Assembly: GCA_022750055.1 (NCBI GenBank)
Contig: JAKIWL010000001.1
Location: 124,001 to 188,000, forward strand
DNA from: Thermoplasmata archaeon
Lineage (GTDB): Archaea; Thermoplasmatota; Thermoplasmata; Lutacidiplasmatales; UBA184
Direction: 5' to 3'
Length of the DNA: 64,000 nt
The translations under genes and the position numbers were made by a program. Under the pieces are notes generated by a model. That model saw nothing but the letters and a program-made list of their open reading frames with translations. It was not told where the DNA came from and did no database searches. Positions 1 to 8,977 of this stretch are shown one piece after another (within the stretch, counting starts at the first letter, position 1; the number at the start of each line of letters is the position of its first letter).

Positions 1-749
1 CCGCGATGGTCGACGAGGGTGAGCCGCCTCGGGTCGTGTCCGAGGGTGAGGAGCAACCGGGCCGTCGCGAGGTTCGCCGCACCGGCCCCGAGCAGGACGG
101 TACGAGCCGACGCGATCGAGCGTCCGGTCAGGTTGAGTGCGTTCAGGAGGCCCGCCACGATCGCCGCCGCGGTCCCGAGCTGGTCGTCATGCCAGACCGG
201 GATGGGAAGTCGCTTCTGCAGCTCCTCGAGCACGTAGAAACACTTCGGCGAAGCGATGTCCTCCAGGTTCACCGCGCCGAACGCGGGCGCGAGCCGGACG
301 ACGGTCTCGACGAGCTCCTCCGGGGTCCGGGTAGAGACCGGGACCGGGATCGCGTCGACCCCGCCGAGGAACTTGAACAGGAGCGCCTTTCCCTCCATCA
401 CGGGAAGGGCGGCGACCGGGCCGATGTCGCCGAGGCCGAGAACGCGGCTTCCGTCGGTCACGATCGCGATCGTGTTCCACCGTCCGGTGAGCTCGAAGGA
501 GCGGTCGGGTTCGGCCGCGATCTCCCGAGAGACCTGGGCGATCCCCGGCGTATACCACAGGGAGAAATCGTTCAGGCTGCGGACCGGGACCTTCGGGACC
601 GTTTCGATCTTGCCTTGGTAGAATCGGGCGAGTCGGGCGGACCGTTCGTTGAGCGCCTCGGTCTGGTCGACCTCCGGGTGGTGAGCCTCGTCGGCTCGCT
701 TTCGGGGGCCTCGGACCGGGCTCGGGGCGGGAGCCGACGCCGGCACCAT
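1..749 (-). CDS. NAD(P)-dependent malic enzyme (3' end truncated by window edge)
   Basis: Minus-strand translation from ATG at 749: ...[54 protein letters not shown]...[22 protein letters not shown]...[20 protein letters not shown], typical malic enzyme motifs. The frame stays open to position 1. Confidence 0.9.
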   Translation of the reverse strand, partial: [249 protein letters not shown]

Positions 750-809
750 CGGAGTACAGACGAGCGGTCCTCGGGAGATAACGCTTTGGCCGGACGAAGG
801 GAGCGTTCG

Positions 810-1322
810 TCAGTCGTCGTTTGCCGCGCGGACCGAACGAGGCTTCCGCCTCCCCGAGCCGGTGGCCGCGCGCATCGAGTTGCGCAGCGCCCGGACGAGC
901 CGCTCGACCTCCGGTCGGTTCCCTCGTGGCGCCTTGGGCCACCGCTGGATCCCCAGCCGGACGTAGCGCGCCGGGACCCCCGGATACCGAGCGATGACGA
1001 ACTGGTGGACGTGTCGGAACCCCTCCGTGAAACAGTACGTGTAGGTCCACGGCACCCCGAGCACGGCCCGGAGGGCGCGACTGACCTGGGCTACCAACCG
1101 CCCCATCCTCGCTCCCTCCTCGTCGGTGATCTCGGCGAGGCCGGACTCGGTGTGACGTTTCAGCAGCAGCATCACCGCTCCTCGATAGCTCGCCCCGCCT
1201 TCCTCGAGCTCGTGCGCGACCCAGAGGAGATCGTCCTCGTAGAGCACCCGACCCGACCCGCGTTCCGGGTCGGTGAGCAGGTCGCAGAACGTGCACGCGG
1301 TCATCGACGAAGCGGCCCCCAT
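810..1322 (-). CDS. HIT-family protein
   Basis: MTACTFCDLLTDPERGSGRVLYEDDLLWVAHELEEGG...HVHQFVIARY; HIT-like fold signature with a modified His triad. Start could also be 1304. Confidence 0.75.
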   Translation of the reverse strand: MGAASSMTACTFCDLLTDPERGSGRVLYEDDLLWVAHELEEGGASYRGAVMLLLKRHTESGLAEITDEEGARMGRLVAQVSRALRAVLGVPWTYTYCFTEGFRHVHQFVIARYPGVPARYVRLGIQRWPKAPRGNRPEVERLVRALRNSMRAATGSGRRKPRSVRAANDD

Positions 1323-1500
1323 CTCCTCTCCGGGGACCCGTCGAGTTCGACATCCGCCCCTGCTGTAAAGGGTTGGCGAGGGGGGGCCGACTGCGGGCCC
1401 CCACGCGGCGCGCGTGCCGTGGATTGTCCGAGGCGCAAGCGCGTTTCGCGCTCCGAATTCCGCCACCCTTAAACCTCGAACCCGGCTCCGCCCGCCTCCC

Positions 1501-2475
1501 ATGGAGGTCCATACGATGCTCACCGGCCCGTTCCCCCGGTCGGAGGCCCTCGTCGCTGCGACCCGCGACCTCGACCGCGGCCGGACCTCGCAGGAGACCG
1601 TTCGGGCGCTCTACCAGTCGACCGAAGACGAGGTGAGCGCCCTCGAAGAACGCCTCGGCTTCGACCCGCGCAGCGGAGGGTACCTCGCCTGGGCCGACCT
1701 CTTCCGCCCCTTCTCGGAGACCTGGCGGGGGTTCACCGTCGGACCCGTCACCCGGTGGTTCGAGACGAACACGTTCTTCCGGCAACCGATCCTGCACGCT
1801 CCCCCCGAGCGCGTCGACGGCGCGCTCGAGTCCTTCTGGCCCCTCGGAACCCGCCTCGAGCCGACGGCGATGAAGGTGACCCTTCCAGGGCCGTACACCT
1901 TCGTCGGACTGCTCGACAACCGCTCGGGAGAGACCCGGGAGGCGCTCACCCATCGGATGGGCCGGCTCCTCGCTGAAGAGGTCCGTTCCCTCGCGGCCCG
2001 GGGATACGCGGCGTTCCAGTTCCAGGAACCGCTGCTCGTCGTCGACCCGCCCAGCGGGACGCTCGCGGCCGCGGTGGTCGCGGCCTACCGCGCGATCGCC
2101 GAGGCGGCGCCCGGTGCCACGACCATCGTGTGGACCTTCTTCGGGGACGCCGCTCCCGCGCTCGCGGTGCTCGGCCGGCTCCCCGTGACCGTGGTCGGCG
2201 TAGACCTCGCGGAGACCGAGCCGAAGAGCCTGACCGACGACCTCTCGGGCAAGGCTCTCGGACTCGGATGCCTCGACCCGCGGACCACACTTTCGGAGGA
2301 CCCGCAGGAGGTCGCCCGGATCGTCGAGGAGCTGAATGGTCGGCTCGCCCCGCCGTCGGTCTGGCTCGGTCCGGGGGGACCGCTCGACCTGCTCCCCTTC
2401 GCCGCAGCCGCCCGCAAGCTCGAGGTCCTCCGGGAATCCAAACGGCGGCTGACCGAGCCTCGGGGGCGGCCGTGA
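1501..2475 (+). CDS. MetE-like methionine synthase homologue lacking the Zn ligands (N-domain-like partner)
   Basis: MLTGPFPRSEALVAATRDLDRGR...KVTLPGPYTFVGLLDN...FQFQEPLLVVDPP...LGCLDPRTT: MetE/UROD-like barrel. No HxC or late Cys motif seen. Confidence 0.75.
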   Translation: MEVHTMLTGPFPRSEALVAATRDLDRGRTSQETVRALYQSTEDEVSALEERLGFDPRSGGYLAWADLFRPFSETWRGFTVGPVTRWFETNTFFRQPILHAPPERVDGALESFWPLGTRLEPTAMKVTLPGPYTFVGLLDNRSGETREALTHRMGRLLAEEVRSLAARGYAAFQFQEPLLVVDPPSGTLAAAVVAAYRAIAEAAPGATTIVWTFFGDAAPALAVLGRLPVTVVGVDLAETEPKSLTDDLSGKALGLGCLDPRTTLSEDPQEVARIVEELNGRLAPPSVWLGPGGPLDLLPFAAAARKLEVLRESKRRLTEPRGRP

Positions 2476-3617
2476 CGACCCCGACGCTCTTCCCCTTGCA
2501 GGAGATCGGCAGCCTCGCCAAGCCCCGATGGCAGCTCATCGGCCAACGTGGCGAGACCCTGGACGACCGGGCGAGGGCCGAGTTCGAGACCTGGAACACC
2601 CGGGTCCATTTCGCGGACCCGGCGGGACCCACGGTCCAGGCCCTCCTGTTCGGTCGGCCCGGGGAGGCTGCTGTGGGGGCCGTCCGGGACCTAGGCGCCC
2701 TGTTCGGGCTGCGATACTTCGAGGAGGCGGGCCTGCAGCGAGTCTACGATGGCGAGGCGAGGCGGATCGAGATGTACGAGTACCCGATCCGGCAGATGCA
2801 GGGGTTCCAGTTCTTTGGGCACGTCCGCTCCTTCGACAGCAAGTACTACCTGAAGGCGGCCGCCACGGGACCGGTGCGCCTCGAGCGCCCGTACCACCTC
2901 GACGAGTTCGACTTCGTCAAGGCCCACACCGAGCGGGTCCCCAAGGTCCCTATCACGGGGCCCTACACCCTCGCCGAGTGGTCCTACAACGAGCACTACC
3001 TCGGACGCCAGTCCGGTTGGAAGGGTCGCGAGGTGCGACGGCGAGCCCAGTCCGAGTTCGTCACGGAGATCGCCCGCCAGGCGATCCGACCGACGTTGAA
3101 GGCGCTCATCGAGCACGGCGCGACGGTCATCCAGATCGACGAGCCGGCGGCCGGCACGCACCCGGACGAGGCGGAGCTCGTCGTCGAGGGGTTCAACGCC
3201 GCCACCGAGGGGCTCGACGCGACGTTCTCCATGCACATCTGTTTCTCCGACTACGCCACGCTGTTTCCCGCGATCCTCGAGGCAAAGGCCTGCCAGCAGT
3301 GGGCGTGGGAGTTCGCGAACCGCGACACCTCCCACCACGACGGCTACGAGGTTCTCAAGCTGTTCCGGGAGTACGGCGACGACCGGGAGATCGGCCTCGG
3401 GGTCCTCGACGTGCACCGCGATGAGGTGGAGAGCCCGGAGCTGGTCGCCGCCCGGATCGTGCGCGCGGCCGGCTATCTCGGGGACCCCGAGCGGATCTGG
3501 GTGAACCCGGACTGCGGCCTGCGGACCCGCTCCCTCGACGTCGCCGCCCGAAAGCTGAAGGCGATGGCCGAGGGCGCGCGCGCGGCCCGAAAGGAGTTCG
3601 GCGCCCGCGAGAACTAG
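2472..3617 (+). CDS. metE: Cobalamin-independent methionine synthase, catalytic Zn domain (MetE/core-MetE type)
   Basis: GTG start overlapping the previous TGA. VTTPTLFPLQEIGSLAKPRWQ...ITGPYTLAEWSYNEHY...IQIDEPA...MHICFSDY...WEFANRD...VNPDCGLRTRS includes the HxC...E...C Zn ligands. Confidence 0.9.
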   Translation: MTTPTLFPLQEIGSLAKPRWQLIGQRGETLDDRARAEFETWNTRVHFADPAGPTVQALLFGRPGEAAVGAVRDLGALFGLRYFEEAGLQRVYDGEARRIEMYEYPIRQMQGFQFFGHVRSFDSKYYLKAAATGPVRLERPYHLDEFDFVKAHTERVPKVPITGPYTLAEWSYNEHYLGRQSGWKGREVRRRAQSEFVTEIARQAIRPTLKALIEHGATVIQIDEPAAGTHPDEAELVVEGFNAATEGLDATFSMHICFSDYATLFPAILEAKACQQWAWEFANRDTSHHDGYEVLKLFREYGDDREIGLGVLDVHRDEVESPELVAARIVRAAGYLGDPERIWVNPDCGLRTRSLDVAARKLKAMAEGARAARKEFGAREN

Positions 3618-5251
3618 CGGAGCGCGCCTTCCGCCGGCGCCACGGGCGTCCCGGGCCGCCGAAGGGCCAACGCGGGGTCCCGGACCCCCCCGCCGCCGGT
3701 CGGGACGCGCGAGCCGTCGGGAAGGATGCGGAAATTTCGGATCGGGATCGTGAGGAGGAGACAGGCAAGGCCCAGGGCGCCGATGAGACCGAAGATGAGC
3801 TGGAAGGCCGGATCGCCGGGCGCGCGGTACGCGATGTGAAGGACGGTCCCGTTGGGCAAGGTGACGATCCGGGTGAAGTTCGTCAGGACGCTCGACAGGA
3901 TCACGGCGCCGGCGACCGGTCCGATCGACGTGCCCAGATTGCGGAACGTGAGGTTCATGCCGGTCTGGATGCCGGTCTCCGAGGGTTTGGAGGAGACCAC
4001 GACGAGGTTGATCATCGAGATGAAGATCGCGATCACGCCCGTCATCACGGGGATCGTGAACAGGATGAGGAACACGACCTGGTCGTTCGCGATCGTCAAC
4101 AGGAACCCGCCGAGGACGACGAGGAGGCTCCCGAGGGCCATCGCCGGCCGGGGGCCCGAACGGCCGACCCATTTCCCGACGAACGGGGCGACGAGCATGT
4201 TCACGAGCGTCGTCGGGAGGCTATAGTAGCCGAAGTCGAGCGGGCTCTTCCCGAGCCCGGTCGGACCCATCGCCTCCGCCCGCGTCACGATCCCTACGAA
4301 CAGGAGGAACATCGACACGCCCGCGAGCAAGCCCACGAGGTTCGACAACAGGATGTTGCGCTCGGCGAGCTTCCTCAGGTCGACGACCGGCAGCGCGCTC
4401 CGAAGCTCCCAGGCGATGAACGCGACGAACGCGATCCCCGACAGGACGAAGAACTGCGGGCTCCCGAGCGGGATCCCCCCGACGGTCGTCCCGACGGCGT
4501 TCCCCCAGCCCCAGCTCGGGCCCTCGGTCAGGCCGAGCAGGAAGAGGGCGAGGGTCGCTCCGAGCAGGAGCGAGCCCGGCACGTCGATCGCCTGGCGCAG
4601 TCGGACCCGCGACTCGTTGAGGTAGAGGATCGTGAGCAGGAGGACGAGGCCGGCGATGGGGATCACGGTGTGGTAGGTAAGTTGCCAGCCGAACGTCTGG
4701 GTGATCCAGGCCCCGCCAAAGAGCCCGATCGACGCTCCGGCACTGAACATCGCCGAGACGATGCCTTGGGCCTGGGCCACCTCCGGGCGGGGAAACTCCT
4801 CCCCGATCATGGCGAAGGCGAGCGGGAACATCGCCATCCCTACGCCCTGGACCGCCCGGATCCCGATCAGCAGGTAGAGCTCATTCGACCGGGTCATCCC
4901 CAGGGCGTCGCCGAGGTTCGGGCTGAACCCGGCGAGGGTGACCGCGACGAAGTAGACCGACAGGATCGCGACGAGGACGCGTTTCTTTCCGTAGATGTCC
5001 CCGAGCTTGCCGGCGATCGGCGTGAACGCGACACCGACGAGCAGGTACGCCGAGAGGATCCAGGAGACCGTGGTGAACGGGGCGTTGCCGTAGAACGTCT
5101 GGAAGCGGAGCAGGCCCGGGATGATCATCGTCTCGACGTAGGTGACCATCAGGGCGGCCGCGGAGAGGATCACGAGGACCCCCCGGGCCCGGCTCCGGGC
5201 CGGGGGAGCCGCGTCACGTGGCAGAGCCTCGGGGCGAACGGCTTCGGCCAT
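3614..5251 (-). CDS. MFS transporter, DHA2/EmrB-QacA type drug:H+ antiporter
   Basis: About 14 hydrophobic segments; FTPIAGKLGDIYGKKRVLV MFS motif A; TVSWILSAYLLVGVAFTPIAGKL. Confidence 0.9.
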   Translation of the reverse strand: MAEAVRPEALPRDAAPPARSRARGVLVILSAAALMVTYVETMIIPGLLRFQTFYGNAPFTTVSWILSAYLLVGVAFTPIAGKLGDIYGKKRVLVAILSVYFVAVTLAGFSPNLGDALGMTRSNELYLLIGIRAVQGVGMAMFPLAFAMIGEEFPRPEVAQAQGIVSAMFSAGASIGLFGGAWITQTFGWQLTYHTVIPIAGLVLLLTILYLNESRVRLRQAIDVPGSLLLGATLALFLLGLTEGPSWGWGNAVGTTVGGIPLGSPQFFVLSGIAFVAFIAWELRSALPVVDLRKLAERNILLSNLVGLLAGVSMFLLFVGIVTRAEAMGPTGLGKSPLDFGYYSLPTTLVNMLVAPFVGKWVGRSGPRPAMALGSLLVVLGGFLLTIANDQVVFLILFTIPVMTGVIAIFISMINLVVVSSKPSETGIQTGMNLTFRNLGTSIGPVAGAVILSSVLTNFTRIVTLPNGTVLHIAYRAPGDPAFQLIFGLIGALGLACLLLTIPIRNFRILPDGSRVPTGGGGVRDPALALRRPGTPVAPAEGALR

Positions 5252-5320
5252 CGCCGTCGGCCATCGGAGACAGCGCTTGAGGCTTCCGATGCGACCCGCC
5301 GGCGCGGTCCCCGGCCCCCG

Positions 5321-6220
5321 TCAGGGAGCCGACCCCGCGGCCCCGTCGCCGCGGGTCAACACCTCGGCCCCCTGGGGGCCCACGAGGACCGTGTGCTCCC
5401 ACTGGGCGACGAGACCCCCTCCCCGTTCGAGGAAGACCGGGTAGCTCTGCAGGTGGCGCCGCACCTGGGAGAACGCCCCGCGTTCCTCCGCCGGGATCCA
5501 TCGGGCGGTGAAGGGGAGGGTCCGGAAGCGTTCGAACCACGACCGGGCCACCGGGGTCGTCCCGGCGGGCTCGGAGCGGAAGCGCACGATGTTGCCGAAC
5601 GGACCGTTCTCGATCTCGCCCGCTCCGTTCGTCGCGAACGGTTCGATCGCGACGATCTCCCCCTCCGAGAGCCGGTCGGTGCTCATCCCCGAAGCATTGG
5701 GGATCGCCTTTCCGGCGTGCAGGAGGTATCGTTCGATCGTGTGACCGGTCAGGTTGCGTACGGGTTTCAGGCCCCTCGCGTGGATCGCGCCCTCGATCGC
5801 CCGGCTGATCCGGTCTACCGCCACCCCAGCCCGGACCTCGGCGATGCCGGCCTCGACCGCCGCACGGACGGCGGAGCGGAGGTGGTCGTGTCGGTGGCCG
5901 CCCCCAACCTCGACGGTTTCGGCCGTATCGGCGATCGCCCCGTCCAGATGCGCGCCGACGTCGACCTTGAGGAGGTCGCCCGCGAGCAGCACCTCGGCAT
6001 CGTCGGGGGATGGCGTGTAATGGGCGGCCTCCACATTGCGCGACAGGTTCGCCGGGAACGCCGGCTCCGCGCCCTGCGACCGGATCGCGGCCTCGATCGC
6101 TTCGGCCACGTCCTGTCGGCGGGCCCCCGGGACCGCCGCCCGGACCCCGACGGCCCGCGCCCGCGCGCTGATCCAAGCGGCGCGCCGCCAGCGCTCGAGG
6201 TCCTCGGGGTACGGGGTCAT
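5321..6220 (-). CDS. map: Methionine aminopeptidase type II
   Basis: DLLKVDVGAHLDGAIADTAETVEVG...NLTGHTIERYLLHAGKAIPN...EGEIVAIEPFATNGAGEIENG...VAQWEHTVLVGPQGAEVLT. Confidence 0.95.
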   Translation of the reverse strand: MTPYPEDLERWRRAAWISARARAVGVRAAVPGARRQDVAEAIEAAIRSQGAEPAFPANLSRNVEAAHYTPSPDDAEVLLAGDLLKVDVGAHLDGAIADTAETVEVGGGHRHDHLRSAVRAAVEAGIAEVRAGVAVDRISRAIEGAIHARGLKPVRNLTGHTIERYLLHAGKAIPNASGMSTDRLSEGEIVAIEPFATNGAGEIENGPFGNIVRFRSEPAGTTPVARSWFERFRTLPFTARWIPAEERGAFSQVRRHLQSYPVFLERGGGLVAQWEHTVLVGPQGAEVLTRGDGAAGSAP

Positions 6221-6795
6221 CCTCTAGACCTGCGGACCGTGCTCCGGACCGATCCGGTCAGGTCGAGGATCTCCGACGGGCGTCCGCTCGGCGCCGGTCG
6301 AGCGGCCAGGTACACCGATACGGAGGCTCCGAAGTAGCTGCGGGCCTCGGTCAGCGTCCGGGCGGACGGAGCGCCGTGCGGGTTCGCCGACGTCGAGACG
6401 ATCGGTCCGGCTCGACGGGCGAGCTCCCGGGCCACCGGGTGGTCGGGGATGCGGACGCCCACGGTGCCCCCGTCTCCGAGCATCGCCGGCGCGAGATGGC
6501 TTCTCGCGTTCGGACTCGCCCTCAGGAGCAGGGTGAAGGGTCCCGGCAGCCGCCGGCGAATCTCGGTCCGCGCCCCCTCGCCGAGGGCCGCCCACGGTTC
6601 CAGTTCCTCGTAGGAGGAGACGGCGAAGGAGAGGGGCTGGGAGGGCGAACGGCCCTTGGCTCGGATCAGGCGGCGCACCGCAGAGGCCCGGTCGGCTCGG
6701 GCGCCGAGACCGATCAGCGTGTCGGTCGGGTAGACGATCAGCTCGCCCTGCTCGAGCGCCCGGACGGCTCGGTCGAGCGGCGCCGACGTCGTCAC
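6217..6795 (-). CDS. L-threonylcarbamoyladenylate synthase (Sua5/YrdC family)
   Basis: ELIVYPTDTLIGLGARADRASAVRRLIRAKGRSPSQPLSFAVSSYEEL...VGVRIPDHPVARELARRAGPIVSTSANPHG. Confidence 0.93.
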   Translation of the reverse strand: MTTSAPLDRAVRALEQGELIVYPTDTLIGLGARADRASAVRRLIRAKGRSPSQPLSFAVSSYEELEPWAALGEGARTEIRRRLPGPFTLLLRASPNARSHLAPAMLGDGGTVGVRIPDHPVARELARRAGPIVSTSANPHGAPSARTLTEARSYFGASVSVYLAARPAPSGRPSEILDLTGSVRSTVRRSRG

Positions 6796-7253
6796 ACGAA
6801 CCCGGCGTCGGTCCGGGCGTACTCGAGATAATCCCCCGGCCGGAAGTACAGCGCGAGCTCCCGTTCGGCCGAGGTCGACGAGTCGGAGGCGTGGACCAGG
6901 TTCGGGGTCATCGCGATCGCGAGGTCCCCACGGATCGTCCCCGGCGCCGCCGATTGGGGATTCGTGGCCCCCACCATCAGACGGGCCGTGGCGATCGCCG
7001 ACCGCCCTTCGATCGCCATCGCAAAGACCGGGCCGGAGGTGATGTGGCGGATCAGGCCCTCGTAGAAGGGCTTGCCCAGATGTTCGGCGTAGTGTCGGGC
7101 CGCCAAGTCCGCGCTCACGCGAAGGAGCCGAGCGGCCACGACCTGGAATCCCTTGCGTTCGATCCGTCCCACGATCTCGCCGATGAGACCTCGGGCGACC
7201 CCGTCCGGTTTCACGAGGACCAGGGTCCGTTCGACCTTCGCCTCCTCCGCCAT
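6792..7253 (-). CDS. ndk: Nucleoside diphosphate kinase
   Basis: MAEEAKVERTLVLVKPDGVARGLIGEIVGRIERKGFQVVAARLL...MVGATNPQSAAPGTIRGDLA...NLVHASDSSTSAEREL. Confidence 0.97.
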   Translation of the reverse strand: MAEEAKVERTLVLVKPDGVARGLIGEIVGRIERKGFQVVAARLLRVSADLAARHYAEHLGKPFYEGLIRHITSGPVFAMAIEGRSAIATARLMVGATNPQSAAPGTIRGDLAIAMTPNLVHASDSSTSAERELALYFRPGDYLEYARTDAGFV

Positions 7254-7316
7254 CCGCCGTGGGACGAGGCGCCCCGCCAAAACGCTTTGGGAGGTTGGGG
7301 CTCGTCAGGACGCATC

Positions 7317-8099
7317 ATGGCCGAGCTCTCGGAGCGGGTGCACCCGGCGGCCCGGGGCTTCGACTCGGGAGCCGAGGCGTACGAGCGCGGCCGGCCCGAT
7401 TATCCGCCGTCGGCCCTCGCTCATCTCGCTGCCGGCCTCCATCTCGGTCCCGGGGTCGAACTCCTCGAACTCGCCTCGGGAACCGGAAAGCTCACGCGTG
7501 GGCTGCTTCCCTTCGGGGTACACGTCGTCGCCGTCGAGCCCAGTGCAGGGATGCGGGAGACCTTCCGCCGGACCGTCCCCGGTGTGACCGTTCAGGATGG
7601 GACCGCGGAGGCGATCCCCCGGCCCGACGCGTCCGCGGACGCGGTCGTCGTCGGCCAGGCCTTCCACTGGTTCCGGCCGGGTCCGTCGCTCCGGGAGATC
7701 CGGCGCGTCCTCCGCCCGAGGGGCCGGCTCGGCCTCGTCTGGAACCGCCGGGACGAGTCGGTCCCGTGGGTCGTCCGGTTCGGTCGCATCCTACATGACT
7801 CCCGCCCGCCGGGGACCCCGGATTCCAAGGATGTGGTCTGGCAGACGGCGTTCGACGGAAGCAGCGGGTTCGCTCCCCTGGAGAGCGCCACGTTCGTCTT
7901 CGAGCACGAAGAGTCGGTGGACCAGGTCATCGACCGCGCGGTCTCGGTGAGCTACATCGCCGTTCAACCACCGGACATTCGGGCCGGCATCGCCGCTCGG
8001 ATCCGTTCGTTCCTCGTCGAGGACCCCGATACGGCGGGCCGGCCGACGGTCCGGTTCCCCTACCAGACCGAGGTCTACCTGACCCAGCGTACGGATTGA
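7317..8099 (+). CDS. Class I SAM-dependent methyltransferase
   Basis: FDSGAEAYERGRPDYPPSAL...LLELASGTGKLTRGLL...VVAVEPSAGMRETF...FHWFRPGPSLREIRRVLRPRGRLGLVWNRRD. Confidence 0.9.
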   Translation: MAELSERVHPAARGFDSGAEAYERGRPDYPPSALAHLAAGLHLGPGVELLELASGTGKLTRGLLPFGVHVVAVEPSAGMRETFRRTVPGVTVQDGTAEAIPRPDASADAVVVGQAFHWFRPGPSLREIRRVLRPRGRLGLVWNRRDESVPWVVRFGRILHDSRPPGTPDSKDVVWQTAFDGSSGFAPLESATFVFEHEESVDQVIDRAVSVSYIAVQPPDIRAGIAARIRSFLVEDPDTAGRPTVRFPYQTEVYLTQRTD

Positions 8100-8620
8100 G
8101 CGGGGAGCGGCGCGCGGGCATCGCACCCCGGGCGCCACCGGCAGCGCGCGCACTTCGCCGGACCCGGATCCGCCCGGCCATCGTACGGCCGTCCGACCTC
8201 CCGACGCAGAATGAGGAGACGGGCTCGGGCGTCGTCGTCCCACGGCAACCGGTATTCCGTACCGTCGGAGTAGCGCAGGACGCCGTACGGGGGACGAAAC
8301 CCGGTGACGTCCTCGAGCAAGAGACAGTATGCCCAGACCTGGACTTGATGGGAGGCTGGCGGGCCATGCGGGGGGGACGGCCGACTCTTCCACTCGACCG
8401 GGACGGGGCGCCCGTCGGCCATTCGGCGCACCTCATCGGGCCGCCCCACGAGACGGTAGCGGGAGGACGAGAACCCACCCCCCCTCCCCGAGTCATCCGC
8501 GTACACGAGACGTCCATGCCGACGGCCTTCCGCCCACCTCCAAAGCGCCCCGGCGCCCCCGACGAGCAGAGCGAGCACGACCAGGACGAGGACCGCCCCG
8601 ACCTCTTCGTTCCCTCCCAT
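8075..8620 (-). CDS. Cas4-like PD-(D/E)XK nuclease, C-terminal half with N-terminal TM helix
   Basis: TM VGAVLVLVVLALLVGGAGALW, then RLVGRPDEVRRMADGRPVPVEWKS (GxxDev...vEwKs), HQVQVWAYCLLLED, YGVLRYSDGTEYRLPW and terminal CARCRWRPGC cysteines. Confidence 0.8.
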   Translation of the reverse strand: MGGNEEVGAVLVLVVLALLVGGAGALWRWAEGRRHGRLVYADDSGRGGGFSSSRYRLVGRPDEVRRMADGRPVPVEWKSRPSPPHGPPASHQVQVWAYCLLLEDVTGFRPPYGVLRYSDGTEYRLPWDDDARARLLILRREVGRPYDGRADPGPAKCARCRWRPGCDARAPLPAQSVRWVR

Positions 8621-8898
8621 TAGAGGAACCCGCCCAGGAGGAGGAGGAGAGCCAGCACGGCCGCTCCGGCGACGGCGAGGAGTCCTACCGCCGCACCCCG
8701 ATCCTCCCGGTGCCGGATCCCGCGCAACGCGTGCCGATGGTACGCCTCTCCGACTTGCGACGAGCGAACGGACCCCGGGTCCGGCGGCTCCCGCGGTGGA
8801 TGATGGCGGTACCAGTACGCCCTAGGACAGTAGGCGTACTCGGCCAGATCGCTCACCGAGAGCCAGGGAGGGGAGGAGTCCGTCGGGTTCTCGGCCAT
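8620..8898 (-). CDS. Cas4-like nuclease, N-terminal half with C-terminal TM helix
   Basis: WLSVSDLAEYAYCPRAYWYRHHPP (Cas4 N-terminal Cys motif) and QVGEAYHRHALRG (motif I His), followed by TM GAAVGLLAVAGAAVLALLLLLGGFL. Ends in a TAATG overlap with the downstream half. Confidence 0.78.
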   Translation of the reverse strand: MAENPTDSSPPWLSVSDLAEYAYCPRAYWYRHHPPREPPDPGSVRSSQVGEAYHRHALRGIRHREDRGAAVGLLAVAGAAVLALLLLLGGFL

Positions 8899-8977
8899 GG
8901 ACGGACGGAGCCCGGCCGGACCCTTTCAACGTGCTCGCTCCACTGGAGGATGGCGCGCGCCCCGACGGGGCCATAGG

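Noticed and set aside
6-1472. 488-aa plus-strand ORF antisense to malic enzyme and HIT genes
   Set aside because: High GC content suppresses stop codons; translation is R/G/D-rich with no family signature, while the opposite strand encodes recognisable proteins.
3836-6337. 833-aa plus-strand ORF
   Set aside because: Antisense shadow of the MFS transporter and methionine aminopeptidase; composition typical of spurious GC-rich ORFs.
8075-8898. CRISPR-Cas locus suggested by the Cas4-like pair
   Set aside because: No direct-repeat/spacer array and no other cas gene seen anywhere in the window; Cas4-like proteins also occur outside CRISPR loci.
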